The notes beneath the pieces are model-generated. The model did no database searches, was not told the origin of the DNA, and saw only the letters and a list, made by a program, of their open reading frames with translations. Shown here piece by piece: positions 7,972 to 16,355 of a stretch of 32,993 bases of DNA; position 1 is the first letter of the stretch, and the number at the start of each line of letters is the position of its first letter. A program made the position numbers and the translations under genes. Origin of the DNA: Bacteroidota bacterium (GTDB taxonomy: Bacteria; Bacteroidota; Bacteroidia; Chitinophagales; Chitinophagaceae); NCBI GenBank assembly GCA_013285855.1, contig JABDGW010000035.1, positions 1 to 32,993 on the forward strand. The letters run 5' to 3'.

Positions 7972-9696
7972 TCATTTCTTATCAACCGCCATACATACAA
8001 CACTCATTGGAGGCAATGTTAATTCAATGCCTTTTGCTGTAGTTGAAGAATATGCCTTTAAGTTTGCGTAATTATCAGGACCGCCTGCAACACCTGAAGG
8101 CCCTTGCCCGTTTATAATTACTTTTCTTGAGAATCCATTATTATCAGTTCCGCCAACTAAAGTATACCAGTAAAAGCGGTTGCCTGCATTAAAATTTTTG
8201 AAAGCAAGTTTTATTGTTTGTGCAGATGAAGCTGTATTTACCAGCGCCAGGCTTATTTCTCCTGAACTGTATGTGGAAGCATAAGTGCTTATGGAATAGG
8301 TGCCGGTTACAGTTGAATTAATAAACCGGTCGCCCAAAAGTTTTTGAAAGAAATACATGTAATAAAAAGCCGGCCGCGGATTCCACTTAGCTACGCCGGG
8401 TTCATCACCATTACTGAATAAGCCATGATCGTTCCCATTGTCCCAACCATTCGCCAAATCCCAGCGGCTTGCCATTCCAAATTTATTTTTCATCAGTTCG
8501 CCCAGCACCATTACCGCATGCATTCCCGCAACGTTTGACACCATTTGCATAGAACCTTCAGCAAAAATATTCCACTCGGTTAAGGCAATCGGTTTTGGTG
8601 TAACGCCTGATGATGTTATACTTTGATTGAGATAATCCATAACAGATCTGGTGACATCAGTAGCGGTGGCAAGAATTTCATAGGCAGAAGAATTTTGCAG
8701 GTAAGGTGTAAAGTAATCATGCACAATATAAAAATCTGTGCTGTTGCCGGCCTCACCAAACACACCTTGATTCCAACTCATGTCTGTTGGTGTTGACCAT
8801 GATTGCGGAGGCGCATCAAGCAGTTGTGCACCGATATAAATTGTTTTACCAATTTCAGTTGCCGCAGCACGCATAGAATCTTCAAATACTTTAAAATGTT
8901 TGCCATATAAATCACCGGTTATAACTACTGGCTGGCCATCTTTATTCTGCGAAACGTCAATGCGGTAACCGGCCTGCCATGTACCATTGCTTTCATTGCC
9001 AATCTCCCAATATTTGGTGTGTCCATTATCATATCTTACCCAATCGGCAGCAAGATGTGCTGCAGCAGCAACAGGATCAGCAGCAGTAGAATATCTTGCA
9101 TAAGCATAATTCACAGTAATAATTCCCTCACTGTTTGTTTGCTGCAACATGTTGTAATAATTATCCAGAGAAATGGTCCAGCTATCCGTATTATTTCCAT
9201 ACCAATAACCGGGATCAATTTGATTACCATTTGCATCTAATAATTTTGAAGGCGCGTCAGCAGGCGGATTGCCGGGAGCAGCATTCCAGAAATAAAGGCT
9301 GCTTAAATTACCGCCGGGAAAACGTAAAATTTTTGGATGAAGATCAGTAATATGTGTGAGTAGCGTTGGCTCTGTTACCATTTGCGTCATGTAAGGATTT
9401 ACATTGTTTCCAAACAAACAGGGAGAAATTTTTGTAACAACGGTTGAAGCATCAACCGTCACAGTAATGTTGGCAGATGAAGGTATTGTTGTGTCTTTAT
9501 ATGAGGGCGCAATAAAGTTTTTCGGCTGCCAGTCATTCATAAAAAAACCAATAGAATTTGCAACCGTTGGATCTGTTGGAGTGATAATAACAGGAATGGT
9601 ATCGTTACCACCTCCGTTGTTGTCACCATTATTATCTATTTCTTTTTTACAGGAAATAATTGCACCACACATAAACAAATACAACAAAGCTTTCAT
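7972..9696 (-). CDS. Clan GH-A glycoside hydrolase lipoprotein, alpha-L-arabinofuranosidase (GH51)-like
   Basis: An exported lipoprotein: hydrophobic N-terminus with lipobox and predicted lipidated Cys16 (AIISC), followed by KKEID, resembling the charged lipoprotein export signal that sends Bacteroidota lipoproteins to the cell surface, then an Asn/Gly-rich tether (residues 21-32). The TIM-barrel hydrolase has a GH51/GH79-like LRFPGGN strand (124-130), a probable acid/base Glu235 in WEIGNES and a probable nucleophile Glu374 in ALTEWN, with His326 in an IVHDYF motif between them. The C-terminal 150 residues form a beta-sandwich. These features support a retaining glycosidase, most likely acting on arabinose-containing or related plant polysaccharide. 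GH44 or another GH-A family cannot be excluded by eye. No SusC/SusD genes lie nearby, so this is not an obvious polysaccharide utilization locus. The gene diverges from the thiolase gene. Confidence 0.75.
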   Translation of the reverse strand: MKALLYLFMCGAIISCKKEIDNNGDNNGGGNDTIPVIITPTDPTVANSIGFFMNDWQPKNFIAPSYKDTTIPSSANITVTVDASTVVTKISPCLFGNNVNPYMTQMVTEPTLLTHITDLHPKILRFPGGNLSSLYFWNAAPGNPPADAPSKLLDANGNQIDPGYWYGNNTDSWTISLDNYYNMLQQTNSEGIITVNYAYARYSTAADPVAAAAHLAADWVRYDNGHTKYWEIGNESNGTWQAGYRIDVSQNKDGQPVVITGDLYGKHFKVFEDSMRAAATEIGKTIYIGAQLLDAPPQSWSTPTDMSWNQGVFGEAGNSTDFYIVHDYFTPYLQNSSAYEILATATDVTRSVMDYLNQSITSSGVTPKPIALTEWNIFAEGSMQMVSNVAGMHAVMVLGELMKNKFGMASRWDLANGWDNGNDHGLFSNGDEPGVAKWNPRPAFYYMYFFQKLLGDRFINSTVTGTYSISTYASTYSSGEISLALVNTASSAQTIKLAFKNFNAGNRFYWYTLVGGTDNNGFSRKVIINGQGPSGVAGGPDNYANLKAYSSTTAKGIELTLPPMSVVCMAVDKK

Positions 9697-9851
9697 TGAA
9701 TGTAATTTAAGTTATAACGATTTCCCGAGCGTATTATTAAACAATATCATCACTTCGTATGAAAAAGTTGAAGCAATAAAATTAAGCAGCCGCATCGTTA
9801 CAAAAATTTAATATCAGGAATCGGATAAAAAACGCATAGTTTAAACACAAT

Positions 9852-9859
9852 TATATTTG
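9852..9859 (+). promoter_or_regulatory. Candidate -7 promoter box upstream of the thiolase gene (TATATTTG)
   Basis: TATATTTG matches the Bacteroidota -7 consensus TAnnTTTG and lies 45 bases before the thiolase ATG. It sits in the 208-bp divergent intergenic region (9697-9904), where I see no other gene or clear hairpin. The expected TTTG -33 element about 20 bases upstream is not evident. Confidence 0.35.
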
Positions 9860-9904
9860 CATCCGCTCAAAACTATGAGCCATGAACTTTAACTATATTC
9901 TACA

Positions 9905-11095
9905 ATGAATGATTGTTATATAATTGATGCAGTAAGAACACCTGTTGGAAAATATGGCGGAAGATTAAGTTCTATAAGGCCTGATGATTTGTTGGCGCAT
10001 GTAATTACAGCTTTATTAAACCGCAACCCTGTTGATGTAAATGCAATTGAAGATGTAATTGCAGGAGATGCAAACCAGGCCGGTGAAGACAACCGTAATG
10101 TTGCAAGAATGGCTGCATTGATTGCAGGTTTGCCCGTAACTGTTGCCGGCTGCACTGTAAATCGTTTATGTGCAAGCGGGCTTCAATCTATTATGGATGC
10201 GGCACGTGCAATTATGTGTGGCGAAGGAATGTTGTATATAGCAGGTGGAACAGAAAGCATGACAAGAGCACCTTTTGTTATGGCAAAAAGTGAAGGTGCA
10301 TTCAATCGCAAAGCAGAAATTTATGATTCAACAATAGGCTGGCGCTTTACTAATAAAGTTTTGGCTGAAATGTATTATCCTTTTTCAATGGGTGAAACTG
10401 CGGAAAATGTTGCAAAGCGTTTCAATATAAGCCGTGAACAGCAGGATGAATTCGCATTTGCGTCACAACAAAAATATTTTGCAGCACTCGCTGAAAACAA
10501 ATGGGAAGATGAAATTGTTGCTGTTGAAATGATACACGACAGACTTATAACCTGGTTTTCCGAAGATGAACATCCGCGCCAAACATCGCTTGAAAAATTA
10601 GCTGCATTAAAACCCGCGTTTGCAAAAGAAGGAACTGTAACAGCAGGCAATTCCTCAGGTATAAATGATGGCGCTGCTGCTTTATTACTGGCAAGTGAGG
10701 AAGCGGTAAAACTTTTTAATTTAGAACCATTGGCTAAAATTAAAAGTATGGCTGTAGCAGGTGTTGATCCATCTATAATGGGCATTGGACCTGTGCCTGC
10801 CACACAAAAAGCATTAATAAGAGCTGGTTTAAATGTTGGCGATTTAGATTTGATTGAATTAAATGAAGCGTTTGCAGCACAATCGCTGGCATGCATTAAT
10901 GAACTGGGTTTAGATATAAATAAGATAAACGTAAACGGAGGATCAATTGCAATAGGTCATCCTTTGGGTTGCAGCGGATCAAGAATTTCTGCTACGTTAT
11001 TGCATGAAATGAAAAGACAAAATTTAAAGTACGGATTGGCAACTATGTGTGTAGGCGTTGGACAAGGTGCTGCTATTGTGTATGAAGGGTTATAA
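9905..11095 (+). CDS. pcaF: Acetyl-CoA C-acyltransferase (thiolase II), 3-oxoadipyl-CoA thiolase PcaF/PaaJ-like
   Basis: A degradative-type thiolase that cleaves a 3-oxoacyl-CoA with CoA. Catalytic residues are present: Cys89 (NRLCASG), His352 (IAIGHPLG) and Cys382 (MCVGVGQG). The segment YDSTIGWRF and the block DEHPRQTSLEKL then LKPAF closely follow E. coli PaaJ and PcaF, which release acetyl-CoA from 3-oxoadipyl-CoA at the end of phenylacetate and beta-ketoadipate breakdown. Length 396 aa is close to the usual 400. No other aromatic-degradation gene is in the window, so the role could instead be general beta-oxidation, and PcaF cannot be separated from PaaJ here. The thiolase family call is firm; the specific substrate and the symbol are less so. 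It is divergent from the glycoside hydrolase gene and followed 190 bp later by lon. Confidence 0.82.
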   Translation: MNDCYIIDAVRTPVGKYGGRLSSIRPDDLLAHVITALLNRNPVDVNAIEDVIAGDANQAGEDNRNVARMAALIAGLPVTVAGCTVNRLCASGLQSIMDAARAIMCGEGMLYIAGGTESMTRAPFVMAKSEGAFNRKAEIYDSTIGWRFTNKVLAEMYYPFSMGETAENVAKRFNISREQQDEFAFASQQKYFAALAENKWEDEIVAVEMIHDRLITWFSEDEHPRQTSLEKLAALKPAFAKEGTVTAGNSSGINDGAAALLLASEEAVKLFNLEPLAKIKSMAVAGVDPSIMGIGPVPATQKALIRAGLNVGDLDLIELNEAFAAQSLACINELGLDINKINVNGGSIAIGHPLGCSGSRISATLLHEMKRQNLKYGLATMCVGVGQGAAIVYEGL

Positions 11096-11142
11096 AAAGA
11101 GCTTTAAAATTACCAGGAACGTCGAAATTTCTGATAAAGGAA

Positions 11143-11228
11143 CTGAAATTTTCAGGTTAGTAGCTGAAATTAGTGACAATCCCGCCAGTTTTCCTGTCTG
11201 GCATTTTAATTGAACCTTTTTACCTTCG
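11143..11228 (+). promoter_or_regulatory. Candidate lon control region with stacked repeats
   Basis: Within the 190-bp gap before lon are an inverted repeat CTGAAA-T-TTTCAG (11143-11155), a direct repeat CTGAAATT at 11143-11150 and 11164-11171 (21-bp spacing, two helical turns), and an inverted repeat GCCAG-N9-CTGGC (11184-11202). A near-consensus -7 box TACCTTCG (11221-11228) follows, with TCTG 20 bases upstream inside the last repeat. This resembles an operator overlapping a promoter. No CIRCE element is present. The regulator is unknown. Confidence 0.35.
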
Positions 11229-11285
11229 CTTTAAATTTTAGCATTTATTAATAATTGGTGACAAACTGACTTTGAAAAGGATCTT

Positions 11286-13682
11286 ATGAAGATGAACAAG
11301 TTTATGCTTGGTGATGAAGATGCGGACTTCTTACCTATTATACCACTTAATGAAAATGATGAACAGGATAAAAATCTTGTTATTCCGGATACACTGCCAT
11401 TATTGCCTTTGAGAAACACCGTACTTTTTCCAGGTGTTGTTTTGCCAATAACAGTTGGACGGGACAAAAGCATTAAAGCCGTAAACGAAGCCTATAAAAA
11501 GGATAAACTTATAGGCGTTCTTTCACAAAAAGATGCTAATGTAGAAGAACCTGAACCCATAGATCTTTGCAATGTTGGAACAGTTGCCAAAATTGTAAAG
11601 TTGATTAAAATGCCTGATGGCGGCACAACGATTATCATACAGGGAAAAAAAAGATTTAATGTAAACAGCATTATACAATCAGACCCTTATTATACTGCCA
11701 GCATTACAGTATTAAATGATGATGACGTTTCAACGGAAGAAACTTTTGATGCACATACAGGCTCTATAAAAGACCTTGCTGCCCAGATCATACAGATATC
11801 GCCGAACATGCCGGCGGAAGCTTCCATCATTTTAAAAAATATTGAAAGCCCTTCTTTTCTTATAAATTTTGTAAGCAGTAATTTAAACAGCGATGTAAAC
11901 GAAAAACAATGCCTGCTTGAAATTAATGATCTAAAACTGCGTGCAGAAAAATTAATTGAACTTTTGCAAAAAGAATTGCAATTCGCAGAGCTGAAAAATA
12001 AAGTAACCACAAAAACGCGTACTGAAATAGATAAACAGCAACGTGAATATTTTTTACAGCAGCAATTAAAAAGCATTAAAGATGAATTAGGTGGCGATAC
12101 CAATGAACGTGAGGTTGCAGAGTTGAGAAAAAAAGGTGAAGCAAAAAAATGGTCTGAGGCTGCGAAGGAAATGTTTAAAAGCAGTATTGCAAAGTTGGAA
12201 AGAATGCACCCAACAACGCCGGATTATTCTGTTATTTATAATCATCTCGATCTGCTGCTTGACCTTCCATGGAATGAATACACAAAAGATAATTATGATC
12301 TGAAACATGCTTCTAAAATTTTAGATGCTGATCATTACGGCATGAAAAAAATTAAAGAACGCATTCTTGAATACATCGCCGTTTTAAAATTAAAAGGCGA
12401 TATGAAAAGTCCAATTTTGTGCTTTACAGGCGCACCAGGAATTGGCAAAACATCGTTGGGCAGAAGCATTGCGCATGCCATTGGCAGAAAATATGTGCGC
12501 GTAAGTTTAGGTGGTTTGCACGATGAAAGCGAAATACGCGGTCATCGTAAAACCTATATTGGTGCAATGCCGGGCCGCATTGTTCAAAACATTAGAAAAA
12601 TAAAATCATCCAATCCTTTAATGGTGTTGGATGAAATAGATAAAGTGGGCGCTGATTTTCGTGGCGATCCTTCATCTGCTTTGCTTGAAGTATTGGATCC
12701 TGAACAAAATCATACTTTTTATGATAACTATTTAGAGCTTGAATATGATTTAAGTAAAGTGCTTTTTATAGCGACAGCGAATAATGTTCAGAATATACAG
12801 CCTGCGTTGCGCGACCGTTTGGAAATAATTGATCTGAGCGGTTATGCTGTTGAAGAAAAGATTCAAATAGCACAGCGGCATCTTATTCCAAAACAAAAAG
12901 AAGCGCATGGCTTAGATAAACTAAAGCTAAAAATCAGCGATAAGGTTTTACAAAAAATTATTGAAAGCTATACGCGTGAAAGCGGCGTGCGTGAGTTGGA
13001 CAGACAGCTTGCATCAATCATGCGTTATAAAGCAAAAGAATATTCAACACGTAATAAAATTGCACCAACTATTTCTTTGCAGGATGTAGAAAAAATTTTA
13101 GGTACACAGAGGTACAGTAACGAAATATACAAAACTGCAAATATTCCTGGTGTTGCTGTTGGCCTTGCATGGACGTATGTTGGAGGCGATATTCTTTTTA
13201 TTGAAACTATTTTAAGCGAAGGCAAGGGTGAATTAAAGCTTACAGGAAATCTTGGTAATGTAATGAAGGAAAGTGCTTCAACAGCCTTAAGTTACCTGCA
13301 GGCAAATGCAAAAAAATATGGTATTGATCCTTCCATCTTCAGCAAAAAAAATATTCATGTGCATGTGCCCGAAGGTGCTGTACCGAAAGATGGACCAAGC
13401 GCAGGTGTAACTATGATGAGTTCACTCGCATCTGCATTTACAGGAAGAAAAATAAAACCGTACCTGGCAATGACAGGTGAGATTACTTTGCGCGGCCAGG
13501 TACTGCCTGTTGGCGGAATAAAAGAAAAAGTGTTGGCCGCAAAACGTTCCGGGCTAAGAGAAATATTAATGTGCGCATTGAACGAAAAAGATGTAAAAGA
13601 AATTGACAGCAGTTTTATAAAAGGTGTAGAATTTCATTATGTAAAAAACATGCAGCAAGTGCTGGATATTGCATTGATGTAG
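11286..13682 (+). CDS. lon: ATP-dependent endopeptidase La (Lon protease)
   Basis: The cytosolic AAA+ protease that degrades misfolded and regulatory proteins. Domains in order: LON substrate-binding N-domain (about 30-230, beginning LPLLPLRNTVLFPG), coiled-coil linker (about 230-330), and an AAA+ module with Walker A GAPGIGKT (from residue 382), Walker B MVLDEIDK and sensor ATANN. The C-terminal protease domain carries the Ser-Lys dyad Ser705 (DGPSAG) and Lys748 (GGIKEKV), with the 43-residue spacing of E. coli Ser679/Lys722. Length 798 aa is normal. The first ~30 residues are acidic (GDEDAD, NENDEQDK), as is common in Bacteroidota Lon. The start ATG at 11286 has an in-frame ATG two codons later. 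The upstream region holds several inverted repeats that may carry stress control. Confidence 0.97.
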   Translation: MKMNKFMLGDEDADFLPIIPLNENDEQDKNLVIPDTLPLLPLRNTVLFPGVVLPITVGRDKSIKAVNEAYKKDKLIGVLSQKDANVEEPEPIDLCNVGTVAKIVKLIKMPDGGTTIIIQGKKRFNVNSIIQSDPYYTASITVLNDDDVSTEETFDAHTGSIKDLAAQIIQISPNMPAEASIILKNIESPSFLINFVSSNLNSDVNEKQCLLEINDLKLRAEKLIELLQKELQFAELKNKVTTKTRTEIDKQQREYFLQQQLKSIKDELGGDTNEREVAELRKKGEAKKWSEAAKEMFKSSIAKLERMHPTTPDYSVIYNHLDLLLDLPWNEYTKDNYDLKHASKILDADHYGMKKIKERILEYIAVLKLKGDMKSPILCFTGAPGIGKTSLGRSIAHAIGRKYVRVSLGGLHDESEIRGHRKTYIGAMPGRIVQNIRKIKSSNPLMVLDEIDKVGADFRGDPSSALLEVLDPEQNHTFYDNYLELEYDLSKVLFIATANNVQNIQPALRDRLEIIDLSGYAVEEKIQIAQRHLIPKQKEAHGLDKLKLKISDKVLQKIIESYTRESGVRELDRQLASIMRYKAKEYSTRNKIAPTISLQDVEKILGTQRYSNEIYKTANIPGVAVGLAWTYVGGDILFIETILSEGKGELKLTGNLGNVMKESASTALSYLQANAKKYGIDPSIFSKKNIHVHVPEGAVPKDGPSAGVTMMSSLASAFTGRKIKPYLAMTGEITLRGQVLPVGGIKEKVLAAKRSGLREILMCALNEKDVKEIDSSFIKGVEFHYVKNMQQVLDIALM

Positions 13683-13788
13683 TAAAGTGAAACATGGATT
13701 GGAATCAATTCAAACAACAAAAAAACACTGTTTAATTTTTCGGATCTTTAATAACTAACATCGAAACTTATAATATAAAAATTATTTA

Positions 13789-15600
13789 ATGAAAATTTTG
13801 CTTCATTACTTAAAGCCATATAAATGGCTGGTTGGTTTAGCGCTACTTCTTGCTGCCATCAACCAAAGTTTTTCTATGCTTGATCCCTATTATTTTGGAA
13901 GATTCTTTGATAAATTTCTAACACATCCGTTTGACATTGGTCACTTTGATGCGCACAAAATTTTTATTAAAGATGCAACAAGAACAACCCATGAATTTAT
14001 CTGGGGAGTGTTAGGTTTCTTAGGAATTTTTATTGGCGTTGCAATGGTATCAAGAATTGCAAAAGCATTCCAGGATTATTTCACCAATGTTATTGTTCAA
14101 AAATTTGGCGCTAAAATTTTTACTGATGGATTAAAGCACTCCATGCTGTTGCCTTATCAGGATTTTGAAGATCAGCGCAGCGGCGAAACACTTTCTATTT
14201 TATCAAAGGTTAGAGCAGACAGTGAGAAGTTTATTATTTCATTCATCAATGTTTTATTCGCCATATTTATAGGTGTTGTTTTTGTAAGCATTTATGCCTT
14301 CAGTTTGCATTGGTCAATCATGCCCATTTATACCATTGGCATTGCCGCGCTTGCATGGCTAACAAGTTTTTTAAGCAAGAAAATAAAAGTTATTCAAAAA
14401 AATATAGTAAAAGAAACAAATGCTTTAGCAGGTTCTACAACTGAATCTTTACGCAATATTGAGTTGGTAAAAAGTCTTGGTTTAACCAACCAGGAGGTTG
14501 ACAGGTTAAACAACAATACATATAAAATTCTTGGGCTTGAATTGCGCAAAGTAAAAAGCATAAGAACATTAAGTTTTATACAAGGCACATTTGTAAACTT
14601 TTTAAGACAGGTTATAATGTTCACATTAGCATGGCTTGTTTTCAGAGGACAGCTTACTGCCGGCCAGGTAATGACGCTTACATTTTATTCGTTTTTCATT
14701 TTTGGTCCATTACAGGAAATAGGAAATATTATTATGGCTTATCGCGAAGCTGAAGCATCACTGATAAATTTTGATAATGTAATGAAAAGACCTGCTGAAA
14801 AAACTCCTGCACTGCCAACGCATATTGGTAATATTTATCAATTAAGTTTTGATCAGGTTTCATTCAAGCATCAAACTGCACAATATAAAGCGCTTGACAA
14901 TATTTCTTTTGAGGTAGAAAAAGGTGAAACTATAGCATTCGTCGGCCCGTCAGGCGCAGGTAAAAGTACGCTGGTAAAAATGCTTGTTGGTTTATATCAT
15001 CCGCAAAACGGAAATGTATATTATAATGATGTTGACAGTAATGATATTGCGCTTGAAGATGTAAGAACACAAATTGGTTTTGTAACGCAGGATACACAAT
15101 TATTTGCAGGCACTATAAAAGAAAATTTGCTATTTGTAAATCCAGCCGCAACAGAAGAAGAATTATTGGATGCTTTATATAAATCAAGTTCCCAGAATAT
15201 ATTAGAGCGTGCAGATAAAGGAATTAATACAGTAATTGGTGAAGGCGGATTAAAATTAAGCGGAGGTGAAAAACAAAGATTGAGCATTGCACGTTCTTTA
15301 TTAAGGCATCCGCATTTATTGATATTTGATGAAGCAACTTCATCACTTGATTCAATAACAGAAGAAGAAATAACATCAACCATAAAACAGATATCTGAAA
15401 TGAAAGAACAGATAACTGTTTTAATTGCACACAGGCTTAGCACTATAATGCATGCAGACAGAATTTATGTTTTGGAAAAAGGAAGAATTGTAGAAACAGG
15501 AACGCATTATGAACTGCTTGATGAAAAAGGCCTCTACTATGCTATGTGGCGCCAGCAAATAGGGGAAAGAAAATATGCTGCGGCAAAGCAACCGGCATAA
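13789..15600 (+). CDS. ABC exporter half-transporter, MsbA-like (permease fused to ATPase)
   Basis: A type IV ABC exporter subunit expected to act as a homodimer in the inner membrane. About six transmembrane helices occupy residues 1-320, then a nucleotide-binding domain with Walker A GPSGAGKST (from about residue 386), signature LSGGEKQR (about 490), Walker B LLIFDEATSSLDS (about 510) and H-loop IAHRLST (about 545). The family exports lipids, drugs or peptides. The substrate cannot be read from the sequence, and MsbA-like lipid A-core export is only one option. No peptidase C39 domain is present, so it is not a bacteriocin-processing exporter. It follows lon by 106 bp, with no clear terminator between them, so cotranscription is possible but not shown. 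Confidence 0.9.
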   Translation: MKILLHYLKPYKWLVGLALLLAAINQSFSMLDPYYFGRFFDKFLTHPFDIGHFDAHKIFIKDATRTTHEFIWGVLGFLGIFIGVAMVSRIAKAFQDYFTNVIVQKFGAKIFTDGLKHSMLLPYQDFEDQRSGETLSILSKVRADSEKFIISFINVLFAIFIGVVFVSIYAFSLHWSIMPIYTIGIAALAWLTSFLSKKIKVIQKNIVKETNALAGSTTESLRNIELVKSLGLTNQEVDRLNNNTYKILGLELRKVKSIRTLSFIQGTFVNFLRQVIMFTLAWLVFRGQLTAGQVMTLTFYSFFIFGPLQEIGNIIMAYREAEASLINFDNVMKRPAEKTPALPTHIGNIYQLSFDQVSFKHQTAQYKALDNISFEVEKGETIAFVGPSGAGKSTLVKMLVGLYHPQNGNVYYNDVDSNDIALEDVRTQIGFVTQDTQLFAGTIKENLLFVNPAATEEELLDALYKSSSQNILERADKGINTVIGEGGLKLSGGEKQRLSIARSLLRHPHLLIFDEATSSLDSITEEEITSTIKQISEMKEQITVLIAHRLSTIMHADRIYVLEKGRIVETGTHYELLDEKGLYYAMWRQQIGERKYAAAKQPA

Positions 15601-15696
15601 ATTTTTTTAAGTTTTGTATTTAAAATCAGACGCTAAAAAAGTTCTAAATTGATATAAGATTCTTTTATCAACAACCACCGGGCTTGCACAAAGTTT

Positions 15697-15728
15697 TTTG
15701 ATTTGCAGCAATTTGCATTTAAAATTTG
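15697..15728 (+). promoter_or_regulatory. Candidate promoter of the ECF sigma gene
   Basis: A TTTG at 15697-15700 (-33 element) is followed after 20 bases by AAAATTTG at 15721-15728, one mismatch from the Bacteroidota -7 consensus TAnnTTTG. Spacing matches the housekeeping promoter. Transcription would begin near 15733, just upstream of the inverted repeat at 15741-15758. Confidence 0.4.
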
Positions 15729-15740
15729 TCTACCTTGGTG

Positions 15741-15758
15741 GGTAATTAACTAATTACC
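15741..15758. repeat. Perfect inverted repeat in the leader of the sigma factor gene
   Basis: GGTAATTA-AC-TAATTACC: two perfect 8-bp arms around a 2-base spacer, ending four bases before the sigma ATG at 15763. A 2-base loop is too tight for a good RNA hairpin, so a dimeric DNA-binding site is the more natural reading. It lies downstream of the candidate promoter, where a bound repressor would block transcription. Confidence 0.5.
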
Positions 15759-15762
15759 TCGC

Positions 15763-16338
15763 ATGACCGAACAAGCCATCTTAACCGGCTGTCTTAACAA
15801 CGACCCTGTAGCACAACGGGAACTGTATAATAGATACAGCCCAAAAATGCTGTCAGTGTGTTACCGTTTCGCACAAAACCGTGAAGATGCTGAAGATATG
15901 CTGCAGGAAGGATTTATAAGAGTATTTACTCAAATGGGTTCTTTCCGCAACTCTGGTTCTTTCGAAGGCTGGGTAAGAAGAATAATTGTACATACCTGTA
16001 TTAATTTTCTTAAGAAGTATAAAAAGTTCAGCGAAAGCCTTGACTTAGCATATGTAACAGATGTGCAGGTGAAGGAAGAAACAATTCCTTCTTTGATGTT
16101 GGCAAGACAGGTAATTGAGTGCATACGGTTATTGCCGGTAGGATACAGAACCGTGCTGAATCTTTACGCAATTGAAGGATACAGCCACAAAGAAATTTCG
16201 CAAATGCTGGACATAGAAGAAAGCACAAGCCGCAGCCAATGTACAAGAGCTAAAACTATGCTTGAAACTATATTGGTTAAAAAGAAAATAATTGATAAGC
16301 CAAGCGAGGCCTATAATCTTACCGCAGCATTTAAATAG
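15763..16338 (+). CDS. ECF-type RNA polymerase sigma factor (sigma-70 family)
   Basis: An alternative sigma factor that directs RNA polymerase to a dedicated promoter set. It has only regions sigma-2 (about residues 20-90, with RFAQNREDAEDMLQEGF and GSFEGWVRRI) and sigma-4 (about 128-180, helix-turn-helix around GYSHKEISQMLDIEESTSRS), the ECF layout. Length 191 aa is normal. It lies 17 bp ahead of the membrane-anchored barrel protein gene at 16356 and is very probably cotranscribed with it. By analogy with Bacteroides Das/Dma pairs, that protein would be its anti-sigma factor. It also resembles the ECF group that includes Porphyromonas SigP, a T9SS gene regulator, but I cannot assign it to SigP. 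A candidate promoter and an inverted repeat lie directly upstream. Confidence 0.93.
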   Translation: MTEQAILTGCLNNDPVAQRELYNRYSPKMLSVCYRFAQNREDAEDMLQEGFIRVFTQMGSFRNSGSFEGWVRRIIVHTCINFLKKYKKFSESLDLAYVTDVQVKEETIPSLMLARQVIECIRLLPVGYRTVLNLYAIEGYSHKEISQMLDIEESTSRSQCTRAKTMLETILVKKKIIDKPSEAYNLTAAFK

Positions 16339-16355
16339 TTTATTGAACAAGCACC

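Noticed and set aside
7958-7975. Hairpin ATGATT/AATCAT overlapping the glycoside hydrolase stop codon
   Set aside because: Only six weak base pairs and no following T tract on the minus strand.
9404-9811. 135-residue plus-strand frame overlapping the 5' end of the glycoside hydrolase gene
   Set aside because: Most of it is antisense to the signal peptide and first ~100 codons of the lipoprotein, with no promoter or domain evidence.
10375-10896. 173-residue open frame antisense to the thiolase
   Set aside because: The Ser/Ala-rich composition reflects the complement of thiolase codons; the plus strand has catalytic motifs throughout.
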